A stretch of 64,000 bases of DNA, from NCBI RefSeq assembly GCF_000813745.1, contig NZ_JWLC01000008.1:356143-420142 (forward strand), written 5' to 3'. The notes under the pieces are model-generated. The model did not search any database. It saw only the letters and a list, made by a program, of their open reading frames with translations, and was not told the origin of the DNA. Shown here in pieces: positions 1-11,899 of this stretch. The DNA is from Leisingera sp. ANG-M1 (GTDB lineage Bacteria; Pseudomonadota; Alphaproteobacteria; Rhodobacterales; Rhodobacteraceae). Position numbers and translations under genes: made by a program. The stretch's first letter is position 1. Every line of letters begins with the position of its first letter.

Positions 1-999
1 CCCGAAGCCAGGGATGCAATAATTGCGGCGATGGACGTTTGCGGCAACCCGTCGTCGGTCCATGCCGAGGGCCGGGCTGCCAAGGCAATGGTTGAAAGGG
101 CGCGGGCGCAGATTGCAGCGGCTTTCGGAGCAGATGGTGCGGACATTGTTTTCACCTCGGGATCCACCGAGGGCGCTTCGCTAGCGCTGTCGGGACGCGG
201 CCTGCATGGGGCGCCGGTCGAGCATGATGCGGTGCGTGCTTGGACCGTTGAAGACTTGGCCGTGAATAGTGATGGCGCTGTCACTGTCACCGCTCCGGGG
301 CAGTCGGCTGTGCAACTGGCAAATTCCGAAACGGGCATTGTACAGCGCCTTCCGGAAGGGCTGGCTGTAACAGATGCGACACAGGCCTTTGGCAAATTGC
401 CGGTGGCTTTCAATTGGATGGGCGCCGAAATGGCCATGATTTCGGCCCACAAGCTGGGCGGACCTAAAGGCATCGGTGCGGTTGTCATCAAACGCGGCAC
501 CGATCTGCCCGCTCAGATCAAAGGCGGAGGCCAGGAAATGGGGCGCCGCTCCGGCACCGAAAATGTCATTGGAATCGCGGGCTTCGGGGCCGCAGCTGAA
601 GCCGCGGCAAAAGATCTGGCGAATGGCGTCTGGGATAGGGTTGCAGAACTTAGAAATATTCTAGAAAAGGCTCTTGTGGCTGGCACAAACCATACTATTT
701 TTGTCGGGAAGGATCAGAAGCGGCTGCCGAACACTTTGTGTTTTGCGACACCAGGCTGGAAAGGCGAAACCCAGGTCATGCAGATGGACCTCGCAGGTTT
801 TGCGATCAGCGCGGGCAGCGCCTGTTCCTCCGGCAAGGTGCGCGGCAGCGCGGTGCTGACCGCTATGGGATATGGCGAGGCCACAGCCCAAAGCGCAGTG
901 CGCGTGTCGCTGGGGCCGGAGACGACGGAAGAAGATGTGCTGCGCTTTGCCGATGCGTGGCTGCAGAAAGAAAAGAAACATCGCGCCCGCGCGGCGTGA
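1..999 (+). CDS. Cysteine desulfurase, NifS/IscS class (5' end outside window)
   Basis: PLP-dependent desulfurase that takes sulfur from cysteine for Fe-S cluster assembly. The reading frame is open from base 1 ([11 protein letters not shown]), so the start codon lies upstream and the Met at 31 is internal. Visible motifs are the PLP-lysine segment [10 protein letters not shown] and the loop with the catalytic cysteine, GSACSSGK. The stop is followed after 14 bases by sufB. It is the first of two desulfurases in this operon; the second (6062-7282) is of the SufS type. In related genomes iscR usually precedes it, but that region is not visible. Family assignment is firm; its division of labour with SufS is unknown. 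Confidence 0.93.
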   Translation, partial: PEARDAIIAAMDVCGNPSSVHAEGRAAKAMVERARAQIAAAFGADGADIVFTSGSTEGASLALSGRGLHGAPVEHDAVRAWTVEDLAVNSDGAVTVTAPGQSAVQLANSETGIVQRLPEGLAVTDATQAFGKLPVAFNWMGAEMAMISAHKLGGPKGIGAVVIKRGTDLPAQIKGGGQEMGRRSGTENVIGIAGFGAAAEAAAKDLANGVWDRVAELRNILEKALVAGTNHTIFVGKDQKRLPNTLCFATPGWKGETQVMQMDLAGFAISAGSACSSGKVRGSAVLTAMGYGEATAQSAVRVSLGPETTEEDVLRFADAWLQKEKKHRARAA

Positions 1000-1013
1000 G
1001 TCAGGAGAAGACA

Positions 1014-2537
<1,524 letters not shown>

Positions 2538-2575
2538 TGGCAGGCCCCTGGGCATCACCGCAAGGAGGCAAGAGC

Positions 2576-2890
2576 ATGATCGTCACAACGACCAACAGCG
2601 TCGAGGGCTACCAGATTGCCGAATACAAAGGCATCGTGGTGGGCGAGGCGATCATGGGCGCCAATGTTGTGCGCGATGTCTTTGCTTCGATCACCGACAT
2701 CGTTGGGGGCCGCTCCGGGGCTTATGAGAGCAAACTGCAGGACGCGCGTGAAACTGCGCTGGCAGAACTGGAAGACCGCGCCCGCGCCAAAGGTGCGAAC
2801 GCCGTGGTTGGCGTAGATCTGGATTACGAAGTGGTCGGGCAGTCCATGCTGATGGTCTCGGCCAGCGGCACCGCGGTGGTGCTGGGATAG
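2576..2890 (+). CDS. UPF0145/YbjQ-family small protein
   Basis: A 104-aa protein of the YbjQ/UPF0145 family, described as a putative heavy-metal-binding domain without a firm function. The core pattern is visible: Y-K-G-I-V-V-G-E-A near the start, a central [13 protein letters not shown], and the end [16 protein letters not shown]. The start at 2576 is chosen because AAGGAGG lies at 2562-2568; an upstream ATG at 2537 overlaps the sufB stop and has no good ribosome site. It sits inside the suf operon between sufB and sufC. A link with metal or cluster handling is suggested only by this position. Confidence 0.85.
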   Translation: MIVTTTNSVEGYQIAEYKGIVVGEAIMGANVVRDVFASITDIVGGRSGAYESKLQDARETALAELEDRARAKGANAVVGVDLDYEVVGQSMLMVSASGTAVVLG

Positions 2891-2964
2891 GAATGAAACG
2901 GCCCGATGGGCCTTGGGAATATCGCGGGCAGATGCGCCTGCAAGACATGTGAGACGAGGAAAAA

Positions 2965-3723
2965 ATGCTCGAAATCAAAAACCTGCAAGTCAAACTGGAA
3001 GATGAAGACAAGCAGATCCTGAAAGGTCTGGACCTGAAGGTCGAGGCTGGCAAGGTGCACGCCATCATGGGCCCGAACGGCTCGGGCAAGTCGACCCTGT
3101 CTTATGTGCTGTCGGGCCGTGACGGTTATGAAGTTACCGAAGGCTCTGCCACTCTGGAAGGCGAAGACATCCTGGAGCTGGAGCCGGAAGAGCGCGCAGC
3201 GGCGGGCATGTTCCTGGCATTCCAGTACCCTGTGGAAATTCCCGGCGTCGGCAACATGACCTTCCTGCGCACTGCGGTGAACGCGCAGCGCAAAGCCCGC
3301 GGCGAGGAGGAACTTTCGGCTTCCGACTTCCTGAAAGAAGTGCGTGCCAAGGCCAAGACGCTCAAGATCGACGCCGACATGCTGAAGCGCCCGGTCAACG
3401 TGGGCTTCTCCGGTGGCGAGAAAAAGCGCAACGAGATCCTGCAGATGGCAATGCTCGAGCCTAAGCTCTGCATCCTGGATGAGACCGACTCCGGCCTCGA
3501 TGTGGACGCGATGAAGCTGGTGGCCGAAGGCGTCAACGCGCTGCGCGACGAAGGCCGCGGCTTCCTGGTGATCACCCACTACCAGCGTCTGCTGGACCAC
3601 ATCAAACCGGACGTAGTGCACATTCTGGCCAATGGCCGCATCGTCAAGACCGGCGGCCCCGAGTTGGCGCTGGAAGTGGAAAACAACGGTTATGCCGGCA
3701 TCCTGGCCGAGGTGGACGCGTAA
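2965..3723 (+). CDS. sufC: Fe-S assembly ATPase SufC
   Basis: ABC-type ATPase subunit of the SufBCD scaffold, 252 aa. Walker A GPNGSGKST is at about residues 36-44, the signature SGGEKKR lies mid-protein, and Walker B with the SufC-typical ILDETDSGLD follows. The D-loop region and the switch histidine in VITHYQR are present. The sufD start overlaps the last base of its stop codon (TAATG), which points to translational coupling. The 74-base gap upstream of this gene is one of the larger gaps in the operon. Identification is firm. Confidence 0.97.
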   Translation: MLEIKNLQVKLEDEDKQILKGLDLKVEAGKVHAIMGPNGSGKSTLSYVLSGRDGYEVTEGSATLEGEDILELEPEERAAAGMFLAFQYPVEIPGVGNMTFLRTAVNAQRKARGEEELSASDFLKEVRAKAKTLKIDADMLKRPVNVGFSGGEKKRNEILQMAMLEPKLCILDETDSGLDVDAMKLVAEGVNALRDEGRGFLVITHYQRLLDHIKPDVVHILANGRIVKTGGPELALEVENNGYAGILAEVDA

Positions 3724-5003
3724 TGGCACTGGCTGAAGCAAAGCAAACCGCAACCGAAGCGCGGTTGTCCGGCTTGGGTCTGCCGGAAGGCGGATGCCTG
3801 AAAGCTGCCCGCCAGGCCGCTCTGTCGCGGGTTCAGACCATGGGCCTGCCGAGCCGCCGCGATGAGTATTGGAAGTACACGCGCCCGGACACGCTGGTTC
3901 AGGCAGAGGCGCCTAAGGCTGCTCTGTTCGAGGCGGATGAGGCGCCGATGTTTGACGCTTTTGAGCGGCTGAACATCGTGTTTGTCGACGGCGTCTTTGA
4001 TCAAGAAGCCTCTGACGATCTGGCCCTGGAAGGTTTGTCTATCGACCGCCTCGAGGATATCTGCTGCAAAGATATTCATTGGGCCAAAGACTTGTACGGT
4101 GTTCTTGAGGCGCGGGGCCAAACCCCGGTCGAGCGCCCGCTGGCAGCGCTGAACACTGCCTTTGCATCAGATGGCGTGGCGATCCGGGTGACCGGCAAAG
4201 TCTCTAAACCAATCAACTTCACCTATGTGCATTCGGATGAGAATTCCGATGCGATCCTGCATCATGTGATCCGGGTGGAAAGCGGCGCCGAGGTTACGAT
4301 CCTGGAGAATGGCCCGGCCGCTTCGCGTTTCAACAAGTGCATGGAAATCGACGTCGCCGATGGTGGCAAGCTGCACCTGGTGCGCGCCCAAGGCCGCGAT
4401 CATAAGCGCCGCGCAGCCACCCATCTGTTTGCCCGGCTGGGAACAGAGTCTGTGTTCAAGTCCTTCACGCTGACTGTGAACGGCGTGCTGACCCGCAATG
4501 AAGCGGTGATCGAGCTGACCGGCGATGATGCCGTTGCCCATATTGCAGGCGCCTGCGTCGGCGATGGCGACTTCCACCACGATGATACTGTCTTTATCAC
4601 ACATGACGCGGTGAACTGCGAAAGCCGTCAGGTGTTCAAGAAGGTGCTGCGCAACGGTGCGACCGGTGTGTTTCAGGGTAAGATCCTGGTGAAGGAAGGC
4701 GCGCAAAAGACTGACGGGTATCAGATTTCCCAGTCTTTGCTGCTGGACGACGACAGCCAGTTCCTGGCCAAGCCCGAGCTGGAGATCTATGCCGATGACG
4801 TGGCCTGTTCGCATGGCTCGACGTCTGGTGCGATTGACGAAGAAGGCCTCTTTTACCTGCGATCGCGCGGGGTTCCGCTGGCGGAGGCCACCGACCTGAT
4901 GACACTGGCCTTCCTGGCCGAAGCGGTGGAAGAGATCGAGGATCCTGAAATCGCTGCAGACATCGTGTCCCGCCTCGAAGGCTGGCTGGCCCGGCGCCGC
5001 TGA
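3723..5003 (+). CDS. sufD: Fe-S assembly protein SufD
   Basis: SufD, the SufB paralogue in the SufBCD complex, 426 aa. The C-terminal half carries the family pattern, including the DGYQISQSLLLDD stretch, the CSHGSTSGAIDEEGLFYLRSRG block and the A-x-x-L-M-T-L-A-F motif after it. The start overlaps the sufC stop by one base, and the stop overlaps the next start in the same way (TGATG at 5001-5005). The gene therefore sits in a chain of coupled cistrons. Identification is firm. Confidence 0.96.
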   Translation: MALAEAKQTATEARLSGLGLPEGGCLKAARQAALSRVQTMGLPSRRDEYWKYTRPDTLVQAEAPKAALFEADEAPMFDAFERLNIVFVDGVFDQEASDDLALEGLSIDRLEDICCKDIHWAKDLYGVLEARGQTPVERPLAALNTAFASDGVAIRVTGKVSKPINFTYVHSDENSDAILHHVIRVESGAEVTILENGPAASRFNKCMEIDVADGGKLHLVRAQGRDHKRRAATHLFARLGTESVFKSFTLTVNGVLTRNEAVIELTGDDAVAHIAGACVGDGDFHHDDTVFITHDAVNCESRQVFKKVLRNGATGVFQGKILVKEGAQKTDGYQISQSLLLDDDSQFLAKPELEIYADDVACSHGSTSGAIDEEGLFYLRSRGVPLAEATDLMTLAFLAEAVEEIEDPEIAADIVSRLEGWLARRR

Positions 5004-5488
5004 TGTCCGTCACAACGGATATCCCAGCGACCTACAGGGGGCCGCGCAAAGTGTTTGCGCGGCTCTTAAGCATGGGAGCGCGTGAAGACCGGCTGCTGAT
5101 TTTCCTGATCAGCGGCTGTGTTCTGACCTTTGTCGCGCAGATGCCGAAGCTGGCGCGCGAAGCACATTTGACCGGACAGGAACTGAACATGCTTCTGGGC
5201 GGTTCCTTGCTGGGGATTGTCTTCATCGCGCCGCTGCTGCTGTACATGCTGGCGCTTGCCGCGCATTGGCTGGCCCGGGCTGCCGGCGGCCAGGGGGACG
5301 CTTACCGCGCCCGCCTGGCGCTGTTCTGGGCCTTTCTTGCTGCCAGCCCGCTGATGCTGCTGAACGGTCTTGTCGCAGGTTTCATCGGCTCCGGGGCTGC
5401 TTTAAATCTTGTCGGAGCGCTGTGGCTTGCGGCGTTTTTGTGGTTCTGGGTTTCCGGCATGATCCAAGGTTACTGGGCAAAACCATGA
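5003..5488 (+). CDS. YIP1-like membrane protein in the suf operon
   Basis: A 161-aa integral membrane protein with about four hydrophobic segments (roughly residues 30-50, 60-90, 105-125 and 135-155). It resembles the YIP1 family of small multi-pass proteins, known in roseobacter suf operons but without a proven role. The start overlaps the sufD stop and the end overlaps the next gene (ATGA at 5485-5488), so it is translated as part of the operon. No catalytic or metal-binding motif is visible. A role in placing cluster assembly at the membrane would be speculation. Confidence 0.75.
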   Translation: MSVTTDIPATYRGPRKVFARLLSMGAREDRLLIFLISGCVLTFVAQMPKLAREAHLTGQELNMLLGGSLLGIVFIAPLLLYMLALAAHWLARAAGGQGDAYRARLALFWAFLAASPLMLLNGLVAGFIGSGAALNLVGALWLAAFLWFWVSGMIQGYWAKP

Positions 5489-6069
5489 ACGCCTTGGCCG
5501 CCTTTGCCCTGCTGACGGTGAAAGACCCGCGGGGAGCCGCGCTGCAGATCCTGGCGAGGGACTGGCCGCGTGAAGCGTTGTGGACGGCATTCTTGTTGTC
5601 TGCAGTGCTGAGCACTTGTGTCTACACACTGCAGCATATCCTGTTTCCGATCCCGGCAGAGGCCTCTTTGCCGGTATTCGCGCCCGGTGCGACATTTGCG
5701 CTGGTTCTGATCATTCAGATCGGGTTCATTGCCATGCTTTCGGCAACCGGCCGGTGGCTTGGCGGGGCAGGCAACCTGACGTCGCTCCTCGCTCTGATCA
5801 CATGGCTGCAATTGCTGCAGGCGGGTATCAATGGCACACTTGTCCTGCTGGCGCTTATTATGCCGGTTCTTGCCGGTCTGCTGCAAATCGCGGCAAGCGT
5901 CATGGTGTTTTTCATCCTCTTGCATTTTGTCAATGCAGCGCACAAGTTCGGCTCCGTCTGGCGGTCGCTGGGGGTGGTTCTGATGGCGAGCCTGATCCTG
6001 GCGTTTGCCGTTCTCTTCTTTGTGGGCCTGATTGGCCCAGCCAACCTGGGATTGCCCGCAAATGTATGA
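5485..6069 (+). CDS. YIP1-family membrane protein
   Basis: A 194-aa protein with about five transmembrane segments, assigned to the YIP1 family by its overall pattern (short cytosolic N-terminus MNALAAFALLTVKDPRGAA, then paired helices). The start at 5485 is set by the ATGA overlap with the preceding membrane-protein gene; an in-frame extension to 5266 would run through that gene and is rejected. The sufS start lies inside its last codons, an 8-base overlap. Together with its neighbour it forms a membrane pair inserted between sufD and sufS. The biochemical role is unknown. Confidence 0.8.
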   Translation: MNALAAFALLTVKDPRGAALQILARDWPREALWTAFLLSAVLSTCVYTLQHILFPIPAEASLPVFAPGATFALVLIIQIGFIAMLSATGRWLGGAGNLTSLLALITWLQLLQAGINGTLVLLALIMPVLAGLLQIAASVMVFFILLHFVNAAHKFGSVWRSLGVVLMASLILAFAVLFFVGLIGPANLGLPANV

Positions 6070-7282
6070 CCTGGACAAAATCCGCGCCGACTTTCCGATC
6101 CTCTCGCGCGAGGTGAACGGGAAACCTCTGACCTATCTGGATAACGGTGCTTCGGCCCAGAAGCCGCAGGTGGTGATTGACGCGGTAACCAAAGCTTATG
6201 CCGAGGAATATTCCAACGTTCATCGCGGCTTGCACTTCCTGTCTAATCTCGCCACCGAGAAGTATGAAGCCGTACGCAGCACCATTGCCCGCTTCCTGAA
6301 TGCGGGTGACGAGAACACCATTGTGCTGAACTCCGGCACCACCGAGGGCATCAATCTGGTGGCTTACGGCTGGGCGATGCCGCGGTTTGAGGCCGGTGAC
6401 GAGATTGTGCTTTCGGTGATGGAGCATCACGCCAATATCGTGCCCTGGCATTTCCTGCGCGAACGCCAGGGCGTGGTGCTGAAGTGGGTGGATGTGGCCG
6501 ACGACGGCAGCCTGGATCCGCAGAAGGTGATCGATGCGATTGGCCCCAAGACGAAGCTGGTCGCGGTCACTCAGTGTTCCAACGTACTAGGCACCGTGGT
6601 GGATGTGAAGACAGTCACTCAGGGTGCCCATGCCAAGGGCGTGCCGGTCATGGTCGACGGCTCGCAAGGCGCGGTGCATATGCCGGTGGATGTGCAGGAC
6701 ATCGGCTGCGATTTTTACGCGATCACGGGCCACAAGCTTTATGGCCCCTCCGGCTCCGGTGCGATCTACATCAAGCCTGAGCGCATGGCCGAGATGCGTC
6801 CGTTCATTGGCGGCGGCGACATGATCAAGGAGGTCTCCAAGGAAGGGATCATCTACAACGACCCGCCAATGAAGTTCGAGGCTGGCACGCCCGGCATCGT
6901 GCAGACCATTGGGCTGGGGGTTGCGCTGGAGTATATGATGGAGCTTGGCATGGACAACATCGCCAAGCATGAAGGAGAGCTGAGAGACTATGCCCTGGAA
7001 CGGCTGACCGGTTTGAACTGGATCAATGTGCAGGGGCAAGCGCCTGGAAAGGCAGCGATATTCAGCTTTACAATGGAAGGCGCGGCGCACGCGCATGACA
7101 TCTCGACGATCCTCGATAAAAAGGGCGTGGCGGTACGGGCCGGCCACCACTGCGCCGGGCCGCTGATGGACCACCTGGGCGTCTCAGCCACATGCCGTGC
7201 GTCCTTTGGTCTCTACAACACCAAGGATGAGGTCGATACGCTGGTCGACGCGCTGGAGCTGGCACACGAATTGTTTGCCTGA
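6062..7282 (+). CDS. sufS: Cysteine desulfurase SufS
   Basis: Group II cysteine desulfurase, 406 aa, the sulfur donor of the SUF system. The PLP lysine is K225 in ITGHKLYGPSG. The catalytic cysteine is C364 in RAGHHCAGP, the short-loop arrangement expected of SufS. The start at 6062 (MYDLDKIRADFP) matches the family N-terminus and overlaps the previous gene by 8 bases. No sufE, sufU, sufT or sufA follows; transcription should stop at the hairpin 24 bases downstream. The sulfur acceptor partner must be encoded elsewhere. Identification is firm. Confidence 0.97.
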   Translation: MYDLDKIRADFPILSREVNGKPLTYLDNGASAQKPQVVIDAVTKAYAEEYSNVHRGLHFLSNLATEKYEAVRSTIARFLNAGDENTIVLNSGTTEGINLVAYGWAMPRFEAGDEIVLSVMEHHANIVPWHFLRERQGVVLKWVDVADDGSLDPQKVIDAIGPKTKLVAVTQCSNVLGTVVDVKTVTQGAHAKGVPVMVDGSQGAVHMPVDVQDIGCDFYAITGHKLYGPSGSGAIYIKPERMAEMRPFIGGGDMIKEVSKEGIIYNDPPMKFEAGTPGIVQTIGLGVALEYMMELGMDNIAKHEGELRDYALERLTGLNWINVQGQAPGKAAIFSFTMEGAAHAHDISTILDKKGVAVRAGHHCAGPLMDHLGVSATCRASFGLYNTKDEVDTLVDALELAHELFA

Positions 7283-7305
7283 TACCGGCAAGCAGAAATA
7301 CGAAA

Positions 7306-7332
7306 ACGGCGCCTCGACCGGCGCCGTTTTTT
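7306..7332 (+). terminator. Rho-independent terminator after sufS
   Basis: A perfect 8-bp stem ACGGCGCC / GGCGCCGT with a 6-base loop is followed by six T. The complementary side also carries four T on the minus strand, so it may serve both the suf operon and the convergent phosphonate operon. Confidence 0.9.
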
Positions 7333-7348
7333 CTATTGAAATCAAGTT

Positions 7349-8014
7349 TTAGCCTTGGATCTTGTCCGCCCTCAGCGGGCAGGACAGGTATACCCCGAAC
7401 TCCTTGCCTACATCGCAGCTGACCCTCGCGTGAACTTTACCCTGACGGTCCAAGAAACGCTGGCTGTCCTCCACCGGGAAAATGCCCTCGTGCCAGATGT
7501 TAGGGTGGATATAGAGCCCCTTGGACCCGTCGCACCAGAAGGCCACAACCTTTTCCGGTTTCAGGTCATCCCCGGGCAGGGCCGCGGGAATGATGAAGGG
7601 CTTGTTGTCCAGCGGATAGAACAGCTGGCCGCCATCGGGGTGATAGTTCATGTGCCACAGCAGCACCTGATCCCGCGGCGCGGTCTGCTCGGCAACCTGC
7701 GCCTTCTGCGGGTCGGTGGACCAGCCCAGCACATAGTTGCCGTTGACCGCTTCGTTCTCACCATAGAGCACATCACCGCGCCAATCGCCGCGGAAGGTGC
7801 CCTCGACCCAGCCTGCCTCGTCTCCGGTGCCATCGTCGATAGGACGCCAGCCCTGAGCAGGCCATTGCACGATTTCGATCTCGAAGTTCTCAGGATCATC
7901 GACCAGACAGCCATAGCCTTTGACGCTTTCGTCGGTCGCCCGGATCAGCGGCACCTCGTGCCAGGGCAGAGAGGGCTTGGAGCTGGCTTCAAAGATATAC
8001 TCTGGAGCGCTCAT
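7349..8014 (-). CDS. Ureidoglycolate lyase-like cupin protein, third gene of the tmp operon
   Basis: A 221-aa cupin-fold protein resembling the ureidoglycolate lyase (AllA) family, with the C-terminal pattern GLYIHPNIWHEGIFPV typical of that cupin. The start at 8014 is chosen because its ATG overlaps the tmpB stop (ATGA), so it is translationally coupled to tmpB; a longer frame into tmpB is rejected. No allantoin or ureide gene is nearby, so a role in ureide breakdown is doubtful here. Its place as last gene after tmpA and tmpB suggests it acts on the same pathway, perhaps on a product, but no function has been assigned that I know of. Confidence 0.75.
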   Translation of the reverse strand: MSAPEYIFEASSKPSLPWHEVPLIRATDESVKGYGCLVDDPENFEIEIVQWPAQGWRPIDDGTGDEAGWVEGTFRGDWRGDVLYGENEAVNGNYVLGWSTDPQKAQVAEQTAPRDQVLLWHMNYHPDGGQLFYPLDNKPFIIPAALPGDDLKPEKVVAFWCDGSKGLYIHPNIWHEGIFPVEDSQRFLDRQGKVHARVSCDVGKEFGVYLSCPLRADKIQG

Positions 8015-8607
8015 GCCTTGGCCCCCATATGCTTGTCGACCATCCGCTGCACCATCGGTGCAAAGTGCCAATAGTCCGGCGTTTCCATATCCGCACGCTT
8101 GCCGGCCTCATCCAAGTAGCGCACAGCGATGATCTGCTTGAGGTTCGGGTTCTTCTCCATCTCGGCAACTTCCTCGGCATTCATCGGCCCGCCTTGCAGG
8201 TTCAACGAATGAATGGAAGCCTCTGATAAACGGTTGAAATATTCCGGCTTGGTGGCGCATAGATAGCGTTTCGCCGCCACGTGGTAGCGCACGCAATCGG
8301 TAATTACTGAGGGGAAGAACTGCTCCAGCACCTCGGCGCCGGCTTCCTCGTGAAACCGGTCCTCGGTGTCATCCATGGAGAAGGTGCCGAACTCGCTGGT
8401 GAAATGGCCGATATCGTGGAGCAGAGCCCCAACGATGATCTCTTCCGGCTGGCCGTTTGTCTCGGCAATAGTGGCGCCCTGCAGCATATGCTCGGTCATG
8501 GTGACCGGTTCGCCCAGGTATTCCTCATCGCCGCGGCGGTCGAAGATGTCGCCGATGAAGGCGACAATATTGTCCTGGGTCAGCTTGCTGAAATCCGGCT
8601 TGCTCAT
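8011..8607 (-). CDS. tmpB: HD-domain mixed-valent diiron oxygenase TmpB
   Basis: A 198-aa HD-domain oxygenase of the PhnZ-like MIDO group. TmpB cleaves (R)-1-hydroxy-2-(trimethylammonio)ethylphosphonate to glycine betaine and phosphate, as shown for the Leisingera caerulea protein. Ligand-type residues line up with PhnZ: Y30 and E33 in DEEYLGEP, H40, the H64-D65 pair in LLHDIGHF, H86, H109 and D166 in RYLDEAGK. Its start lies only 3 bases after the tmpA stop, and the cupin gene overlaps its stop. Genome pipelines often call it a phosphohydrolase. The assignment rests on motifs and on linkage to tmpA. Confidence 0.88.
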   Translation of the reverse strand: MSKPDFSKLTQDNIVAFIGDIFDRRGDEEYLGEPVTMTEHMLQGATIAETNGQPEEIIVGALLHDIGHFTSEFGTFSMDDTEDRFHEEAGAEVLEQFFPSVITDCVRYHVAAKRYLCATKPEYFNRLSEASIHSLNLQGGPMNAEEVAEMEKNPNLKQIIAVRYLDEAGKRADMETPDYWHFAPMVQRMVDKHMGAKA

Positions 8608-8610
8608 GGT

Positions 8611-9798
<1,188 letters not shown>

Positions 9799-9842
9799 TC
9801 AAGAGAACGACGGAAATCGGGGTTTGAGAGTTAGGTTTTCTA

Positions 9843-10712
9843 ATGGCTAAGAAAGTCACCAAACAGGGGCTTCCGCCGCTCGATTGGCTCAAGGTTTTTG
9901 AGGCCGCGGGCCGCCATGGAAGCTTCACTGCTGCGGCGGAGGAATTCGGTGCAACACAAGCCGCGGTCAGTCAGCGGATTCGCAACCTGGAGGCCTGGCT
10001 GGGCCGTCAGCTCTTCATCCGCTCGGCGCGCGGTGTCGCGCTGACCGTGGATGGAGAGAGCTATCTTCCTCTTGTTCATGATTCGCTGCGAACGCTGGAG
10101 CAGGGGACTGAGAACATCTTTGGCCAAAGCATCCGGGAATTGCGGATCGCTGCCTTGCCTTCGCACCTGGAAATGCTGTTGCTGCCGCGGCTTGCCGCCT
10201 TCGCGCGCGAATATCCTGACCTGCGCTTGGTCACTGAAACCGTTCCCAAAAGGCTGGAGTTTGAGGCGGCGGACAGTGCTTTGCACATCCGGTACGGCCG
10301 CGGTGGCTGGGACGGGCGCGAAGGTGTGCTATTGGCGAACGAGGTTCTGCAGCCTATGGCGATGCCCGGTCTGGCTTCGAATTGGCGTGATCTTCCAGCG
10401 ATCGAACTGCGCGGTGAGCGGCCAGGTTGGGCGGAGTGGGCACGGGTAACAGGAGAGGCGGAACCGGAGGCGGGGCCAGTGTCCGTTGATTCCATGGCCC
10501 ATGCCTTGCGGGCGGCGCGGTTGGGACTGGGGGTTGTTCTGGGGTCCAAGGCACTGGCTGCAAACCTGCTGCAAACAAGGCAGCTGCAATGCGCCGAGGC
10601 GCCGGAACTGGCAACAGTAGACGGTTATTGGCTGACTTGGCCGCCGAGTCTTGGAAAGTCTTCCCGGCAGAAGGCGCTTCTGGATGCACTCAGGAAGGCG
10701 CTGCAGGAGTAA
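9843..10712 (+). CDS. LysR-family regulator divergent from tmpAB
   Basis: A 289-aa LysR-type regulator. The N-terminal winged helix is clear (about residues 8-70: WLKVFEAAGRHGSFTAAA and ATQAAVSQRIRNLE), followed by the usual effector domain. The GcvA-like N-terminus LPPLDWLKVFEA is notable. It is divergent from tmpA with a 98-base gap (9745-9842) that must hold both promoters; I could not pick out a convincing T-N11-A palindrome there. By position it most likely controls the tmp operon in response to the phosphonate or a product, which is an inference. Confidence 0.9.
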   Translation: MAKKVTKQGLPPLDWLKVFEAAGRHGSFTAAAEEFGATQAAVSQRIRNLEAWLGRQLFIRSARGVALTVDGESYLPLVHDSLRTLEQGTENIFGQSIRELRIAALPSHLEMLLLPRLAAFAREYPDLRLVTETVPKRLEFEAADSALHIRYGRGGWDGREGVLLANEVLQPMAMPGLASNWRDLPAIELRGERPGWAEWARVTGEAEPEAGPVSVDSMAHALRAARLGLGVVLGSKALAANLLQTRQLQCAEAPELATVDGYWLTWPPSLGKSSRQKALLDALRKALQE

Positions 10713-10735
10713 TCTCTTCAGAACTGGGCAGGAAT

Positions 10736-10812
10736 TGGCGCACCCATGAGGATTCGAACCTCAGACCTCTGCCTTCGGAGGGCAGCGCTCTATCCAGCTG
10801 AGCTATGGGTGC
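10736..10812 (-). tRNA. tRNA-Arg (anticodon CCG)
   Basis: A complete cloverleaf reads on the minus strand: acceptor GCACCCA pairs with TGGGTGC, the anticodon loop CTCCGAA gives CCG, and the TTCGAAT T-loop is present. The CCA end is encoded (10736-10738 on the complement). There is no integrase or repeat next to it. Confidence 0.96.
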
Positions 10813-10981
10813 GTCGTTAGGCCGGGGTATAACCGCGCTTGCTCACCTCTGCAACGGGAAAAACTGCCTGTTTCCAATTTCATGACGTGAGCGTGCAGCA
10901 GAGCGCCAAATGCCGGATCGGGAAAAGTAGAAAGCCTGCAGCAGGACGTGCAGGCTTGCATTTTTGCAATGGTAGGAGGGG

Positions 10982-11557
10982 TTAGCCGCGCCAAGAGCGG
11001 ACAACGCCGCAGTCCATATGCACAAAGTTGGAACGGTAGTATTTGCCGACACCGCCGGCCCGGCAGGCCTCGGCAGCTTTGGCCATCTGCGAAACTGAAC
11101 GGGAAGACAGCCGCAGATCAGCCGCTTGGCCGCGCATATGCAGCGAATTCTTTGCTACCCCGCGCGAACGGCTGCGCAGCATGGCATTTGTTTTGGGGCT
11201 GCGGTAGCCGGACAGCAGCATATAGGGCTCGTTCACGTCCAGCAGATTGTGCGAGGCGGCCATGATGTCGATGGTGCGCAGATCCATGTCCTTGACCTGG
11301 TCGGTGCGCCAATCCCGCATGAAGTGATTGATTTCCTTGACCGCGTCCTTGATGTATTGGCCGTCAATCCAATAGACCATGTCCAAACGCTCGCCGGTAC
11401 GGCCTGAATACATGCGGATGCGCCGGATGTCGCCGCCGCCGCGCAAGAGGCCTGCTGCATTGGAGAAGGTCGGGGCCGCTGCCACTGCGGTTGCAGCAAA
11501 TACACCCAAGAGAGAACGCCGGGAAATCCCCGTGCCCGCGGTTTCTGCCATGTTCAC
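10982..11557 (-). CDS. DUF882/YcbK (MepK-like) peptidase, M15 fold, Tat-exported
   Basis: A 191-aa exported protein of the DUF882 (YcbK) family, a peptidase M15-like group; E. coli MepK cleaves peptidoglycan crosslinks. The N-terminus SRRSLLGVFAATAVAAAP is a twin-arginine signal. The zinc-site pattern is visible as SLHMRGQAADLR (H...D) and the downstream NFVHMDCG. The start may be at 11557 or 11551. It is divergent from an L,D-transpeptidase gene, which fits a shared role: the transpeptidase makes 3-3 crosslinks and MepK-type enzymes open them. Its substrate here is inferred, not shown. Confidence 0.87.
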   Translation of the reverse strand: MNMAETAGTGISRRSLLGVFAATAVAAAPTFSNAAGLLRGGGDIRRIRMYSGRTGERLDMVYWIDGQYIKDAVKEINHFMRDWRTDQVKDMDLRTIDIMAASHNLLDVNEPYMLLSGYRSPKTNAMLRSRSRGVAKNSLHMRGQAADLRLSSRSVSQMAKAAEACRAGGVGKYYRSNFVHMDCGVVRSWRG

Positions 11558-11899
11558 TGCGCCGTCCCGTACGCTTTTTCGTCCTGCCTAGTTGCCCGAT
11601 GTTACAGGCCCGCTAACTTCTTAGTTAACGTGCGGCTTGTATGGCACACCCTGAATCGTGTTCCAACAATTCTTTGCCGCAAGAGAATGGATAGGATGGA
11701 TTTCGGCGATTTCTTGCGCAAAAGGGGAGGGCGCCTCTACTTTTCCCCGCGACTGTTGCAGCGGTGTCCCATAGACGCGGCTCCGGTGCATCAAAGTTAA
11801 TATTTCGCGATTGTGAATGGACAACGAAGGCTGGCATTTACCAGAATTTCAGATAGGCACTGCCAAAATTGACAAAAATCGGCTCGAGGACCGGATAGT
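11558..11899. promoter_or_regulatory. Divergent promoter region between the MepK-like and L,D-transpeptidase genes
   Basis: A 342-base stretch with lower GC than its flanks and no credible coding frame; the short frames present lack ribosome sites. It must contain the promoters of both divergent cell-wall genes. AT-rich patches lie around 11615-11640 and 11795-11830. I see no clear operator palindrome. Confidence 0.5.
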
